Assembly: GCA_958510875.1 (NCBI GenBank)
Contig: OY294070.1
Coordinates: forward strand, 120,942,703 to 121,006,702
Source of the DNA: Endomychus coccineus
Lineage: Eukaryota > Arthropoda > Insecta > Coleoptera > Endomychidae
Direction of reading: 5' to 3'
DNA: 64,000 bases
Positions 1 through 12,245 of the stretch are shown here, in pieces; within the stretch, counting starts at the first letter, position 1; each line of letters starts with the position of its first letter. The position numbers and the translations under genes are program-made. The notes beneath the pieces are model-generated. The model was not told the DNA's origin. It did no database searches and was given only the letters and a program-made list of their open reading frames with translations.

Positions 1-780
1 ACAGGTTGAAAATATTTCATTTTATCATGCCACATGTTGAAATATTATTCAACCAGACTCAAATGCGCGGGATTGACAGTGCTCAACTGCAAAAGGCAAT
101 TGAACAATTCCAACAGCAAATTATTCGAATTATAAATTCTACTGACAAAGACAATCAAGAACGCAATAATCAAGAATCTGCTAGGAAAAGACAAAAAAAG
201 CCAGCTGGATATGGAAAATCTGTTATTGCAAAGGAAGTATGTGACACTATTTTAAGTCAAATTAGCGGGCGACTTGATTTTAGGGATCTCGTAAGTGCAG
301 CAAGATTATGTGATACTCAAAATTTCAAAACTTATAGACATGCATTTCCACAAAAACATTTTGATGAAACTGTGAAACCTGATCCTATGTTGGACAGTGT
401 ACAATTTAAAAGTGAACTTCCAGAAATTTATGAGCGCGATGACATGTGTGACGTAAGTGGTATTTTGCCACAGCCTAAAAAAGGTTTTGACGGAAACATA
501 CAAACTGTGGATGTTATTTGTACAAAGCCCATGCGATAGCAGAATGCAAACGATGTTTTTCCACCCTCAAACGCATTGAAACTTTTCTGAGAAGCACAAT
601 GTCAGAAGATCGACTGAACGAATTGCCGGTCCTATCAATAGAAAAGAAGTTCGTCCAGTCTATCCCGGATTTTGACAACAAAGTAATTTTTTCCAGCATG
701 AAAAATAGGAGAATGGATTTTATTAACAAAAAATAGGTAATTTCTCTTTTCTAACTTACGAGCGCCACTACTATTCGTTA
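1..780 (+). pseudogene. hAT-family transposase remnant (ZMYM1/dimerisation-domain type)
   Basis: Two overlapping reading frames, about 6-539 and 518-736, together resemble the C-terminal half of a hAT transposase. The second contains the hAT C-terminal dimerisation signature, with residues ECKRCFSTLKRIETFLRST, then SIEKKFV and KNRRMDF. In the family this region packs transposases into oligomers. The first frame is polar, starts at the window edge and has no recognisable zinc finger. The frame change near 520-540 and the missing middle portion show a dead or internally deleted copy. A sequence reading GAGCGCCACTA near 770 could be the 3' terminal inverted repeat, but the other end lies outside the window. 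It is a different hAT family from the pair at 2.7 and 18.2 kb. Confidence 0.7.
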
Positions 781-1755
781 TCAACCAACGATAAGGTAAC
801 GGCGTCCGTTGAAACCAACCTATCCATAACGATGTCATATTTACCGATATATACCAGAATTGTTTGATTACTTATCGAAATATAGGAAATACTAGAAGCC
901 TACATGTATGCCAACGTAGCATGGTTCTAACGTGAACTGAAGTGATGCTTCCGGAAACAATGTAAAAGGCTTTGTCGACACTTAGCTTTTCTTTGTCGCC
1001 ATTTAAAGTACATTTGAGCGTATGGAGTGTCAATTCCGCAGTGAGGATATATTCGTCACTTCCACCTCTAGGATAGGATGGGAGGCCACGAGAGCCGGCG
1101 ACCACTGGCTGTCACTCAATACTATATAGAATAGTAGTTGCAAGAGACATATATATATATATATTTATTTATTTATTCATTAACATATAAAGAGCAGTCC
1201 ACAGACAAAGTCCTAAGAAAGACTGCTACACAAGAAAACTAAAAAAAATAACAAAACCACATCAAATGACGTCACGCGCCGAGCGTGCTTCCAAAAATTA
1301 CAAACTAGAAGAAACTTATATATAAAACATATATACTAGATATAGGCTAGTCAGCAGACATCAGAAATCAAAATCTCACAATAATCCCAAAAGAATCGAA
1401 ACTTCGGTAAAACATGACCAGAATGATCTCCACATATACTCTGGGCATACTTCTTTCTGTATTTAACTCCTTCTTATCCTCAATCGAGTAGATTTTCGTT
1501 AGTTGAATCAAATTAGGGTGACATTGTGCAGCTCATTTTTTCCGTCTTTTCACGGCGCATAAGCTTATTGAAAGCTTTTTTCTTTCTAACTCAATCCGAC
1601 GATATCCGACGCGAAAAATCGGTTTTGGCCATTTTTACCATGTTTTTTTGGACCATTTGCGACAATCAAAAAGTGTTCGATTTTAGTTCCTTCAATTTGT
1701 ATCATAATTATCTTCTTAAGGCAATTTTTTCCTCCGAACTCAGAATTATGCAAAA
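781..1755. other. Non-coding stretch, no gene recognised
   Basis: I see no convincing coding region here. There is a short TA-rich simple repeat around 1148-1176. The 110-codon frame at 1526-1858 runs straight into a Penelope-like terminal repeat and is not a gene. Confidence 0.4.
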
Positions 1756-1960
1756 ATTACCGACATTTATTGCTAATTCTATTACACTACTGGGGGCAAT
1801 CCCTTGTTTGCATTATTATCCCCAAATAGTATTTGAACAGGCTCATTTTCACTTATAATTTAGTTTACTCTGATGATGGCTACTTGATAGCAGAAAGGTT
1901 CACAGAGTATTTTTAGTGGATAAGGGTGATTATTTCTTATTTATAGTATTAACCAAGTAA
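1756..1960 (+). repeat. Penelope-like element family B, 3' end fragment with a degraded hammerhead motif
   Basis: The text from the phrase TATTATCCCCAAATAGTATT through CTCTGATGATGGCTAC to GGATAAGGGTGATTATTTC recurs at 55.97-56.09 kb, where it follows a GIY-YIG endonuclease fragment. It is therefore the 3' end of the same element family. The hammerhead core CTGATGA (1870-1876) and GAAAG (1893-1897) are present. The GTCCTC of better copies reads GTTCAC, so the U needed at position 16.1 is lost and the motif is probably inactive. Confidence 0.6.
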
Positions 1961-2248
1961 GTCAAACAACATTTCAATTGATTGTTCTTTTCACAATTTT
2001 GTTTCAATAATATGTTTAATTTTAGAAAATATCCAAGACATTTTACAAATGTGTGGATGCAATAATTACTACTACTAAAATAAATAAAGGTTTAGATAAA
2101 TGTTGGGAGGTAAATAGTGAAACCCTTCCAGTGTATTGGTAGATTATTTTCCAGAATATCTTAAGACATATTTCCATGATACATTTTCAATCATTTTCTA
2201 TATCTAAACAACTGGCATAACATTCTTCTCAAAGATACATATGAGCCA

Positions 2249-2487
2249 TAGATAACTCTACTAACGTAGAATGAAATGTCTTATGGAAGGGACCAAAGCT
2301 GTCATGGCCGGCGAAAGTATTACGCTTCCAAAACACGGGAGGGCGCGTCAAGCGTCCGAAATTAATAGAAATTATAATGCGCATGCGATTGTTATTGTTG
2401 TTCAATAGTAGGCATGTTTAATTCATTTGTGGATTTTGTTTCCATATGACCATAGATAACTCTATTAGATAGTAGAGTTATCTATGA
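2249..2487. repeat. Palindrome-bounded repeat with AGATAACTCTA ends
   Basis: The word CATAGATAACTCTA occurs at about 2254 and again at about 2450. At the second site it forms a near-perfect hairpin with TAGAGTTATCTATG: 14-bp arms and a spacer of about 8 nt. The same word recurs at about 50238 and 51108. The enclosed sequence is locally more G+C-rich. It looks like a short non-autonomous repeat; family unknown. Confidence 0.4.
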
Positions 2488-2710
2488 TATGAGCTATCAA
2501 TCAATTAACTCAATTATAACTTGAAAGTTGATTTTTCATTTGAATATATTGAAGTTCATTTCAAAGAAGCAGAGTTAGATAATGAGTACCTAGTTTAGTT
2601 TTTTTTCATGGTTCTAGAACATTTTTTAATATTTATTCAATAGGATCTTCAAGCAAGACTTTTGGCATTGATCTTCTCTGGAGGTATTTTTGTTGCAGTA
2701 TTGTACCAAG

Positions 2711-4367
2711 CAGTGGCGGCTCCTCGAAGGAGGCTAAGGAGGCTCAGCCTCCTCACCAATTTATCTTAATGATCATTCTCCATTTTATTTCCTGTTTCTC
2801 TGATAATTTTTTAAATTTTACAATTAATTCCCCGTTCTCAGTAGTTATTTTTAATCTGGCAACAGTGGCCAGAGGCTAGATTCTCTATATATCTCAAACG
2901 CTAAATACGTGTGGTCAACACAGTTGCCGTTTTCCAAGCAGTTCAATTGCCAGATAGGGTAAAAGAGCGAATATGGCAACACCCTATGTAGGCTAGCTTC
3001 TCGTACGGAATCGTCGGTCGAATGAAATACGATTACTTGCTACCGCCCTTCCGCTAGAAGAATGTGACACGTGTCGTGTTCCGTTAGTTCTAGTTTTTGT
3101 ACCGCGGGGCGAAGTAAGGTTAAGTAGTTAAGTTATAATTTATCTAATCGGTGAACGTTAAAATGATGAGTGACTTAGTTGCTGGGTTCTTAGAAAATTC
3201 ATTTAGTGGATTAACATATGATAGAAAAGTGTTTTGTTAAAAATAAACGGCCTTTACCGGATTTGAAAGGATTAGTGGTGACGATGACAGGTATGTTTCA
3301 AAATCGAAATACACAATAAATTATATTGCTTGCTATTTACATCTGATACAACTTCATGTGGGGGGCACTCGGGTTATGATGATTTGAAAAATTTAGCTCG
3401 TGGTATAGACAGACACGAAAAATCGCAGGAACATATTACATCGAGTATTAAGTTTAAATTAACCGGTAAACAGAATATTGGTAAAGGAGGGAAACATATA
3501 ATTTGGTAGACAAGAAACTACATTATAAACAACTTTTTTTATGAAATTTTAGATACTGTTAAAGGTCAAATTGACATTCGATTTTCCGATTTACGTGAAT
3601 TGAAGTTTTTCGACTTGACGAATAGAAGATTTTTCGAAACTTTTTCAAAAAAGTTTCCCAATACACTTTTAGATAACTTACTTCTAAAATATAAATTTTT
3701 TGATATAATAGCACTGCACAATGAATTATGGGTTATATACCTACTCGGATAATGATATTTTAGGCCAGTACGACAGTCACGCCGATATGATAAAATATAT
3801 GATAGACAATGATTTGCAACAAGTTTTACCTCAGTTTTATAAACTACTTTGTTTGACAGTCACCATTCCTGTCACGTCGGCATCGGTGGAGAGATCATTT
3901 TCTACTCTCAAACGAATTAAAACTTACATGCGAAATACAATGGGCCAAAATCGTTTATACAATGTTAGTTTGATATCTATTGAAAAAGATTCAGTAAAAC
4001 ACTTAAAACAAAATGATACATTTTATGATAATATTATTGATCATTTTTCGCAAACTAAAGACCGTAGAATTCCGTTAATATATAAAAAAGTTAATAAAAA
4101 TAATAAAAAAAACAAAATATGAAAAATTTCAAAAAAAAATAAAAAATATCAAAAATCCAAAGAAAAAAAAAAACGAACAAAAAAATTTTTCGCCAAGAGA
4201 AACTACACCTCCACGTTGGTTCTTGCTTGGCAACAATTAATTTTGTCACTGAAGTAGCTGGTACGGTCGCTGTGCAAAGGTTAAATTTATTGACTGAGTA
4301 GAGTATATTTTTACAAGAACGTTTTATGTCCAGCCTCCTCTCTTAAAAAGTTCACGAGCCGCCACTG
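2711..4367 (+). mobile_element. Defective hAT transposon, copy 1, with TIRs and target duplication
   Basis: The element begins CAGTGGCGGCTC (2711) and ends GAGCCGCCACTG (4367), a perfect 12-bp inverted repeat of hAT type. It is flanked by 8-bp target duplications GTACCAAG (2703-2710) and GTACCATG (4368-4375), differing at one base. It is 1657 bp, shorter than an autonomous hAT. Only a C-terminal transposase frame remains open. It lies just downstream of the second BTB exon, so probably in an intron of that gene. The sister copy at 18212-19773 lies in the opposite orientation. Confidence 0.88.
3721..4122 (+). pseudogene. hAT transposase C-terminal fragment (copy 1)
   Basis: A 133-codon open frame carries the hAT dimerisation motif (SASVERSFSTLKRIKTYMRN at about residues 57-76, then QNRLYN and SIEKD). 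Just upstream another frame reads a plausible continuation of the same protein (IALHNELWVIY), so the start at 3721 is probably a frameshift artefact rather than a real initiator. The same shift is present in the 18.4-kb copy, suggesting that both descend from an already defective parent. The RNase-H-like catalytic part is not recognisable. The two copies differ at 8 of 133 residues. Confidence 0.75.
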
Positions 4368-4528
4368 GTACCATGCCAAATAGGAGTTGATGAACTGTTT
4401 ATGATTTGCAACATAAGTACTGATCAATTCATGATAGAACCCCTTACATAATATATTGCATAACAAACAATAAACATTATTCATATTGAATCTAATAGCC
4501 ACATTTAAATTAAATTATTTCTAAATAC

Positions 4529-5208
4529 CTGGTGCCGCAGTTGCCTTTGGTGCAGGATTTCTATTCTCAACACTGTTTCTCCTCTCTACACATCTTCGAT
4601 CAAATCTGTTTGTATTTTCAATCTCATCTATTTCTGTATAATCAACAGCCACTCTTTTATGCCCTCTGTATCTAGTATCTCTGTTATGTATGTTTTCTGT
4701 TTGAGAGGTACAACCCTACAAATACATTAATGTGTTAGGGTAATGTATAAATACATTTTGTATGTTTATGTATGTATGTATGTTGAAATATAATTGAGCA
4801 ATAAAATATGTGAATGAATGTACTTACTAAATCGAATCCATTAATTCCTTTGTCAAAATCTAAAGCTCCATTTATTTCAAATTCCTTAGCAAGGTCATAT
4901 AAGGAGTCCACATCATCGGGCATTATATCAACATTGCCCCGATATATAAGGTCAATCAAATTTTTCAACTGTTTCAAGGATATTCCATGAAGGATTATAA
5001 TCGGTTGATCATTTTGATTTTCTCGAAATATTTTATGAAAATATGGGCTACTGGCTGCCAAAATCAATTTGTGGGCTTTTATAGATCCTTCTTTACAGTA
5101 TAATGTAACATCAGCAAGTTCTTCATCTTTGTACAGAGTTTTGAAGATATTACCAATATTTTCCAAATATTTTTCAGAAAATAACTGAACAAATCTGTCC
5201 GGCCTCAT
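4529..5208 (-). CDS. BTB/POZ domain protein, two internal exons (partial gene)
   Basis: Exon 5208-4828 follows a splice acceptor (TTTACAG) immediately before ATG. It encodes a ttk/lola-type BTB domain, including DVTLYCKEGSIKAHKLILAA and SPYFHKIFRENQ, then LIYRGNVDI. It ends in phase 0 at a GTAAGT donor. A second exon, 4715-4529, is preceded by TTTGTAG and followed by GTATTT. It continues the frame as a polar, arginine-rich stretch (GCTSQTENIHNRDTRYRGHK onward) without zinc fingers. BTB domains of this class dimerise chromatin and transcription factors in the nucleus. The DNA-binding C-terminal exons are not visible; the next intron contains the hAT copy at 2.7-4.4 kb. Family assignment is firm. 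The specific gene is unknown. Confidence 0.8.
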
Positions 5209-7188
5209 CTGTAAATACATATCAGTAGTAGTTAAGCAAAACATGTACTAGAGTTTCAATGAAACTTTTCAATAGCAAAATGTGTATTTATTGAATGTAG
5301 TCAAGCGAAGCAACTAATAAGTGGAACCTAAAAAGCAAAGTTCCCAATAGTGAATGTTCTGTTTCAATAACATTTTCTCTTATTTATATTGTACCTACTA
5401 ATTCAACTCCAAGAATATTAATTTTAATAAAAATCGATTATTATTACCATATAACAAATACACGAATATTTTCCGATATTTAGAGGTTACCAGAGGCCAT
5501 TATTTCTGCTAGAACCTAGAACCACTTGATTTTAAAGGCTGAATTTCAATTTTGAAGTATTCACACATTTAATTTCAACAATTTCAAGGATATAACATTA
5601 TCATAATTATAACAATATTCTAAGAAATATTTAATCATACGTTACGTAGATTTCACGATGATGAACAAATAGAAATATCTAGTTCCAAGATCAACTATTT
5701 AAATAATTATTCATAACAAATGTCACTCTGACATAACTAATAATAAACCCAAACCAAATACAAAAACGATACTATGAAAAATATAAGATATTCTTGAGAC
5801 ATTTGCAATTTTGCATAGGCAATTTTAAAATTATTTTGAATCAGATTTGGTATTTTAATAGTAAATGCTCAAATTCGGTGAATATTAACAACGTCAATAA
5901 ATACGTATCTGGATAAATAGATATTAAGTAGCAGCTATTACTGTTTGCACTTTCTGATTCAGAATATTTTCGATATTATGAGTATCTTATATTTCGATAT
6001 TATGAGTATCTTATAATTAAAGTCTAGTAATTGGAAATAGAACGTCAAATTAAAATTAATTAAGTTAGATTAAACTTACGTCGGAAACTCGGGATGCAAT
6101 CAAATTTCACATTTAATACTAAACAATGTGCATAATACAGATCACCAAACAATATAAAACAATTTTTTATAACAATAATACTATAATGATTCAGTTCAGG
6201 TTAGATTAATATAAATCGAAAACGAAATTGATCCATGTTAATAATAACAATGTACAAGTATGAAAATAAATGAAGTGCAAATAACCCTAGAACATAGAAC
6301 GTGCCTCAGCTAGAGTAGGCATTGCCGTGTTAATGTGCTATAATTCATAGAATCATAGAAGTTATTTTGCTTTGATCGGCAGTATTAGCAATAAGAGCTT
6401 CTTGCTTGCCATCTACCGACGATTATGTACATCACTATACCTCTCATAGATTGTCTTGCAATTTCGATTAGTAACTGATACCAATTACCATTTTGGGTAA
6501 ATACGGACGTATATTAGAGTTATCAAGACTAGAATCGGTTATAATAGGGATTTCAAAGAATTAAATAAGATGCAATTATTGTATCGGGGATGTAATTGAG
6601 GGTTTATAAAGAAAATCATATCTTAAAATTATTATATCGGGGATGTAATTGAGGGTTTATAAAGAAAATCATATCTTAAACATGACGATGAAATTATAAA
6701 AGTATCATACACCCAGCAAAATTTGTTTTAAACTAATATTCAGTTCAATGTATTTACTGTGTACTGATTTAAATTATTTAGAACTTTGAAAAGTATCAAA
6801 TTACTACGAAAAAACATAATTTCCAATATGAAACGGACGATAATACACTGTAATAGTTATTAAATAAACTATACAATTACAATCAAAACCAGAATGTTTC
6901 CGTCATTAAAACCATTTATACTAACTAATATCCTTAATATAGCTATGTATTACTCACTAGACGTTTGTGGAGTGAATATGATTCTATATATCCGACAAGC
7001 ATTTCTAATGTGTTATTTTATTTTGCAAATATCTTCAAAAATATTTCAATGCCACAGTAGTTTAAAACATATCATTTTTAATAACATAGAGTATTATTCC
7101 ATTAAATTAAATTATTATATAGCCCACATTAGATATATAATGATGGTACCAATCTCAATATTTGTATACAGCTTAATCGATTATTTGC
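5209..7188. other. Upstream or intronic region of the BTB gene, A+T-rich
   Basis: No coding exon is evident. It contains two short tandem duplications: a unit of about 24-25 bp (TTTCGATATTATGAGTATC) repeated near 5967-6016, and a 53-bp unit (starting TATCGGGGATG) repeated twice within 6579-6684. A 214-codon frame starting at 6894 is leucine/isoleucine-rich and runs into an inverted repeat; I do not regard it as a gene. Confidence 0.4.
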
Positions 7189-7990
7189 TGGTCAATGAAA
7201 ATATTTTCAAGATGGCAGCACTTCCGGTTATACTGTTCGTTATTTTAAACGGAAACGCTCTCATTATTTCGAGATCGCTTTCGAACATCAGGAAGAAAAA
7301 AGATGGATCGGATCTTTCTTTTAGTGTATTTATTATTGAAGAAACACAATTAAAAATGCCAAATTCACTAAATGAAGGAGTATTAAATTCCGCATCGATC
7401 TGTATCATTGTTCCTATTTTGATAGTTTTCAAGTTTGATGACTTGTTGATATTGGGGGTAATTAGTTTTCCCATAGTTTGCCATGAAAATGAGAAATGTC
7501 AATATTCTCAAATTTTTTGTAGGGTTATTCTTGGGTAGTTTGACAAGAAGTTATAAAATATGGAGAATTAAAGTTATTCAAATCTGGATTTAATGAATTT
7601 CCCATTTGGAAAAAAACATATCATGGGTCTTTCAACTTTGCCACTAACATTTCCATAATTTTCAGATTTTTAATAGTTTTTCTCCAATAATAAATATACC
7701 AAAAGAAAGACCATCTTTTTTCTTCCTGGTGCACGAAAATGATTTCGAAGTATTTAAAGATGACAGTAGTTATTGATTTTCAAAGAGTAAAGTTTAAACC
7801 CAAAATTTTCGTCTGAATATTTTGAAAACGACTAGACTTACGTATAGGGAACGCTGACTGAGATCATCCCAAAAAAACATGGGTAAACTGAAAACGCAAT
7901 AAGAAATATACCTTTCGTTCAAAATAAGAAGTTGATGTCCACTTCCGGTATAGCAAGAAGCTCCGCTATCTTGAAAACATTTTCATTGAG
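7189..7990. repeat. Imperfect inverted repeat, MITE-like
   Basis: The left end CAATGAAAATATTTTCAAGA (about 7192) is mirrored by the reverse complement at about 7970-7990 with one mismatch. Inside, CAGGAAGAAAAAAGATGG near 7290-7307 is mirrored at about 7710-7730. TTTCTTTT and TATTTATTATTG follow on both arms. The arms are interrupted and diverged. No transposase is present. Confidence 0.5.
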
Positions 7991-10900
7991 CGATTATCGC
8001 TGTGTACAAATTCATTTATATTTTGGTACAATTATTGTACTTAAACTTTGGGTGAATATCTGCTCGTTTCTTGCGTCAAATGTAGATTGTACATGGCGTT
8101 CTGAGCGCCTGTGTCACTGTCTTATTGCCTTGATATATATTAACAAAAGTGATTTTTCAAAAATGATTTGTATGTAGAAACAACAGTCGAAAAATCTTGA
8201 TAAAATATCACTAATATGTATCATTTTACAGAAAACTGGATTTAATAGATTTGTTAAAAACAATAAATTGACAAGTGAAAACTTAAACTACATGAAACTG
8301 ACAAACAAAAAACTTTTAAGCCAGAACCAACAGTAAAACGAAATTCTTTTTTCAAATTTGATGTTCGCCACTGTATTTTCGACATCTTCGATATCATATC
8401 TGTCATTTCATTGTTTGAAATGGGTTATAATAAACTGATCAGTATTTAGTTCATTACATTACATTTCAATATTAAAGTCAGTAAAATATTGTAAAATTCT
8501 CAGTATTTTTATAAGATTTCATAAGTTGAAATTGGATGTTGGAGCATAAAATAACTATTTGTTAAGAATTTCTATTTCCACAATTGTGAATATAATGGGC
8601 AGTAAAAATTAATAAAATGTCAGTATGGATTAGTTGGTAATAAAACTGCAAATGTTTAGTAAGAATTAATAAATGGCCAATATGCAATAGACAGTAATAA
8701 AACTACAAAAACAATTAACCTAATAACCTAGTATTCCTAAAAAGATATAAAAATTTAACAAACTAACCTGCAATAACGTTCCTGCATGTGTACAAGGGCA
8801 AGGAAAATCAATCAATTACAAAAACAAACTTTCAAATAACCTACTAACCTAGTATTCCTAAACTAACATAAAAATTTAACAAACCAACCTTCGCTAACTG
8901 ACTGTTTTCTATCTTACTGACCGTTTATTATTTTCACCGATCATATATTATCATACTGACCATTTGAAATAAAATACTGGGAAGAGTGTACTGTTCATAA
9001 AATTAAATTATTGATCATTTAATTTGAACCGGTTTTAAAAATACGTCGCACATTGTACAAGAATAGCAAATTTTATCGCACAAGATTCTAATACTAATAT
9101 TGTGGAATTGACACTAAATTTTAGACAGCTACCTACTAGATATTGTAGTCCATACATTTGCTTTAACTTTAAACTCAGCATTCTGAAAAATTACATTTCA
9201 ACGACATGCATCAAGTATACCACTTTTCAAGCAACGAAACTTGTTACAAAATAACAAGTGTAATTTGAAAATAAGACCGGTGCTCTGAACGTCCTGTACA
9301 TTTACCGCAAGAAACCAGCAGTTATTCGTATTCATCAGACAAAATTTGAGTTCACTTAACCTTAAAATGAATAAAGTAGGTATGATGAAAAAAAGTTCTC
9401 AGACCTATAACATTTTAAGGGAGGAACATTAAATCATGTTATTCGTACAAGGAAGCAATAATTAAATATCGACCATTCTTTACTCAAAACCCTGTATAAA
9501 GACAAATGTACTTAAGTTACGTTTTCTGGAGAAACATAAATTTACAGACAAAATGGTTTAAAAACAATTATTTTGGAATCTACCAATTTACTAGCGATTT
9601 ATTATAATTATTACAACTGCCTAATTTGAAGGAGTAGCTGTATAGAAAGGTTGAAGTAATCAAGATTTAGGTCAATATGTACTTCAAATTAACATTTTCT
9701 ATTAATAAGTTTCTTCATCTTCATGGAAATGTTAATGACATTCCTCAGTTAAGTAAGTCATCTTCCGGGGAATTTATTAATACAAGTACAACATTCAGTG
9801 TTTGTCGTATTATCGGTTAAAAGTGGTGGAACAATAAATAAATATTTATAAAAAATATAGCACAAGCACATCTGTTTGAATAATTCCTAGAGCATATAGT
9901 TTTTGAATCAAAGAAAAGCTGAAAACATAGTGCACTATAGAACAACTGTTTGATGAATATTGAATTGTGAAATATACGTCGCTATATACCCTACTCAACA
10001 TCAACATTATTCTATTTTGAAATGAAAATAATATGCACTGTTAATGACTAATTGAAAATTTTCGTTGCCATTTTTGGCAGGTAGGTAGTAATAGTAAGTC
10101 TGAGCCCGTAGCCCGTCATAAAATAACCTATTGCTCCAAATGATATCTACATGCTACAAACAAACGTAACCAATAAGCCAAGGTCAATAGAGTACATTAC
10201 GCCTCTACAGCGTATACAGGCATTCAGTGGAATATCCTACAGACTACACTGTTTACTGTTTATATTGTTGGTAATGAAAACAACATACCTTATATATTTA
10301 TTTAAACCGGATAATTCCAAGACGAAATACGCTTCCTCACAGTGTTGCCTGCCAAGCAAGACTTTACCCCACCGACTGCGCCCTTTAAGCTGGGGGGCTA
10401 GCGCCGTATTGATTTATTCGCGCTGCCCCCTCTCACTAACGTACCCTCGTGAATTCAGTCTTTACCCCAGGCATTTATTTTTAGAAGAACTTTGTCCGCT
10501 TTGGTACAGTCTCGCACTTTGCGATGTATTTAATGTGATTATTAAATTATAATTTTCAATACGTGCTTATTGATTACAGTTTGAACTTCGTTTAATATTT
10601 TATGATTGCTTCTATTCTGCTCTTTCCTTCACACAATTATTCGTTAGGTCTCAAATGACCCTCACTCATATAACTATAATTAGCTTCAATTTTACACCAC
10701 AAACACTTTACGTATTTAAATTTTCCAGAAGATTTAAGTTATACGCTAATTTATTTACGGTTCGGTTAATCGACTACAGTTTTATAAACAATATATGCAT
10801 ACATTAATTATCACCCTCAGAAATAAAAAATATTTATTTATTGATAAATAGTATCATATCACATTATAAATAAAATAACGATTAACTGAGGTCGTTTATT

Positions 10901-11335
10901 GATATTATTTCTATTAATCTGTGTAGGAATATTTGGGTAAATAAATTGCGTCGAACAAAAAAAATAAGTATACAATACAATAAATGTAACAAAGTATCAA
11001 AACAATACATTACTGAACTCTCATTCTAATAAAAGGAACGATACGTAAAAAGAAACAATAGCCTGATCAGTATATTGAAAACCGGCAAACTAAAATGAAA
11101 GCACAGTCCACCAAAATACACATAAAAATGACATCATCGGAATAAATAAGAATAGTGAAATATTTAAATAGACAAAATATGTGTATTCCATAATTATTAA
11201 TACCAACAATCAATAAGTACTTGACAATATTTTTTAAATCTTTTTTTTAACTTCTCTATTAACATACCTAATAAAATAGCAATTATGATTCATACCCGAT
11301 CCTTTTTAAGTTGAACTCTATAAATGTTATCTGTT
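7991..11335. other. Long A+T-rich stretch without a recognised gene
   Basis: No exon or transposase motif was recognised. A segment at about 8700-8900 shares words (GTACAAGGGCAAGGAAAATC, AATCAATTAC) with the SINE-like copies at 45.2 and 50.5 kb. A short island at about 10340-10510 is clearly more G+C-rich than its surroundings and may be a relic of an unidentified element. The 133-codon frame across it has no family resemblance. Confidence 0.35.
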
Positions 11336-11337
11336 CT

Positions 11338-11500
11338 TATATATAAAATTCTCGGGAAACAGTTCACACTACCACATATGCTTATTATTTTCGTGTTTAC
11401 GTACGTTTCGGTCTCACGACCATGATCAGAAGACGCATCACTGTATGAAACGTGATTTCTTAAAACTAAGCGTCCTTATCGCACTAATTTCAATTTGAAA
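11338..11500 (-). repeat. Penelope-like element family A, 3' end fragment
   Basis: Read on the minus strand this matches the ends of the elements at 28.6, 29.7 and 31.5 kb: a segment beginning with the CACGTCG..GCGATAAGG region, the hammerhead motif, then TTCCCGAGAATTTTATATAT. No coding sequence of the element is recognisable next to it, so it is strongly 5'-truncated. Confidence 0.65.
11393..11434 (-). ncRNA. Degraded hammerhead ribozyme motif (PLE family A)
   Basis: The minus strand reads GTCTT, CTGATCA, T, GGTC-GTGA-GACC, GAAAC, GTAC, GTA. Stem II and the minimal helix III are intact. The catalytic core word CTGATGA has become CTGATCA (a change at the invariant G8), and the 3' strand of helix I is AACAC instead of AAGAC. 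Both lesions predict loss of self-cleavage. Confidence 0.6.
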
Positions 11501-11519
11501 TGCCCACGTCGTCGAAACG

Positions 11520-11890
11520 AAATCGGACCATAACCACAAAACTTGTCCGTCATCTTGAATTTTTGGATTTTGACTAAAATATCGTACCTTTCGACCCTAG
11601 AAACCCCCATATACCAATTTTGAATATAATCGGACCATAATGATCAAACTCATCCGCTATCTTAGCCGCGATCTTGAATTTTCACTAAAAAATCATGATC
11701 TCCGACACCAAAAACCCGCTTTTACCAATATTTGATAGAACCTGACCATAATCACAAGACGCCTGCATCATTTTAGCCGCCATCTTGAATTTTTACTACA
11801 AAAATCTTAAACCCTAAAGACCCCCTATACCAATTTTAAATAGAATCGAACCATAATCCCAAATTCGCCCGTCATCTTGGAGCCACCATC
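11520..11890. repeat. Short tandem repeat of about 110 bp, 3-4 diverged units
   Basis: The phrase 'accataa...ccgtcatcttgaattttt...actaaaa...accc..aaacccc' recurs with ACCATAA near 11525, 11634, 11746 and 11851, a period of about 105-113 bp. Units are diverged. It directly adjoins the family A PLE end but shares nothing obvious with it. Confidence 0.55.
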
Positions 11891-12117
11891 TTTTTTTTTC
11901 TCTTATAAATATGCCATAATGCATTGTCACCCGAATGATGAACACGTGCAAATTTTCAAGTTATTCGGAAGCCAAGAAGTGGGTCAAAATACACTTGAAG
12001 ATTTGTAGTATAACTAGATAGAACGATAGATAAATAAGGCAAGTTAAATAAAAGCTTTTATCCGATGGCATGTCATAATGACAACGTTATGTCACTCAAT
12101 TTTGATTACATAAGGAA

Positions 12118-12178
12118 GCTCATTATGGTACTTAGTACCATAATGAATTCATTATGGTACTTAGTCCCATAATGAAAT
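12118..12178. repeat. Paired palindromes, CATTATGGTAC/GTACCATAATG
   Basis: An 11-bp inverted repeat with a 3-nt spacer, followed at once by a second, slightly imperfect copy (GTCCCATAATG). Related words bracket 13538-13594 beyond the recombinase pseudogene, so the pairs may mark the ends of that element. Confidence 0.55.
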
Positions 12179-12245
12179 TCTATATGAAAAACATGTAATG
12201 GTGAGATCAAAAAAGTTTATTCAAAATGCATAACTATGTACAAAA

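Noticed and set aside
6894..7538. 214-codon open frame on the plus strand, hydrophobic
   Set aside because: It overlaps the left arm of an inverted repeat and has no domain, no splice context and Ile/Leu/Tyr/Asn bias expected of A+T-rich noise.
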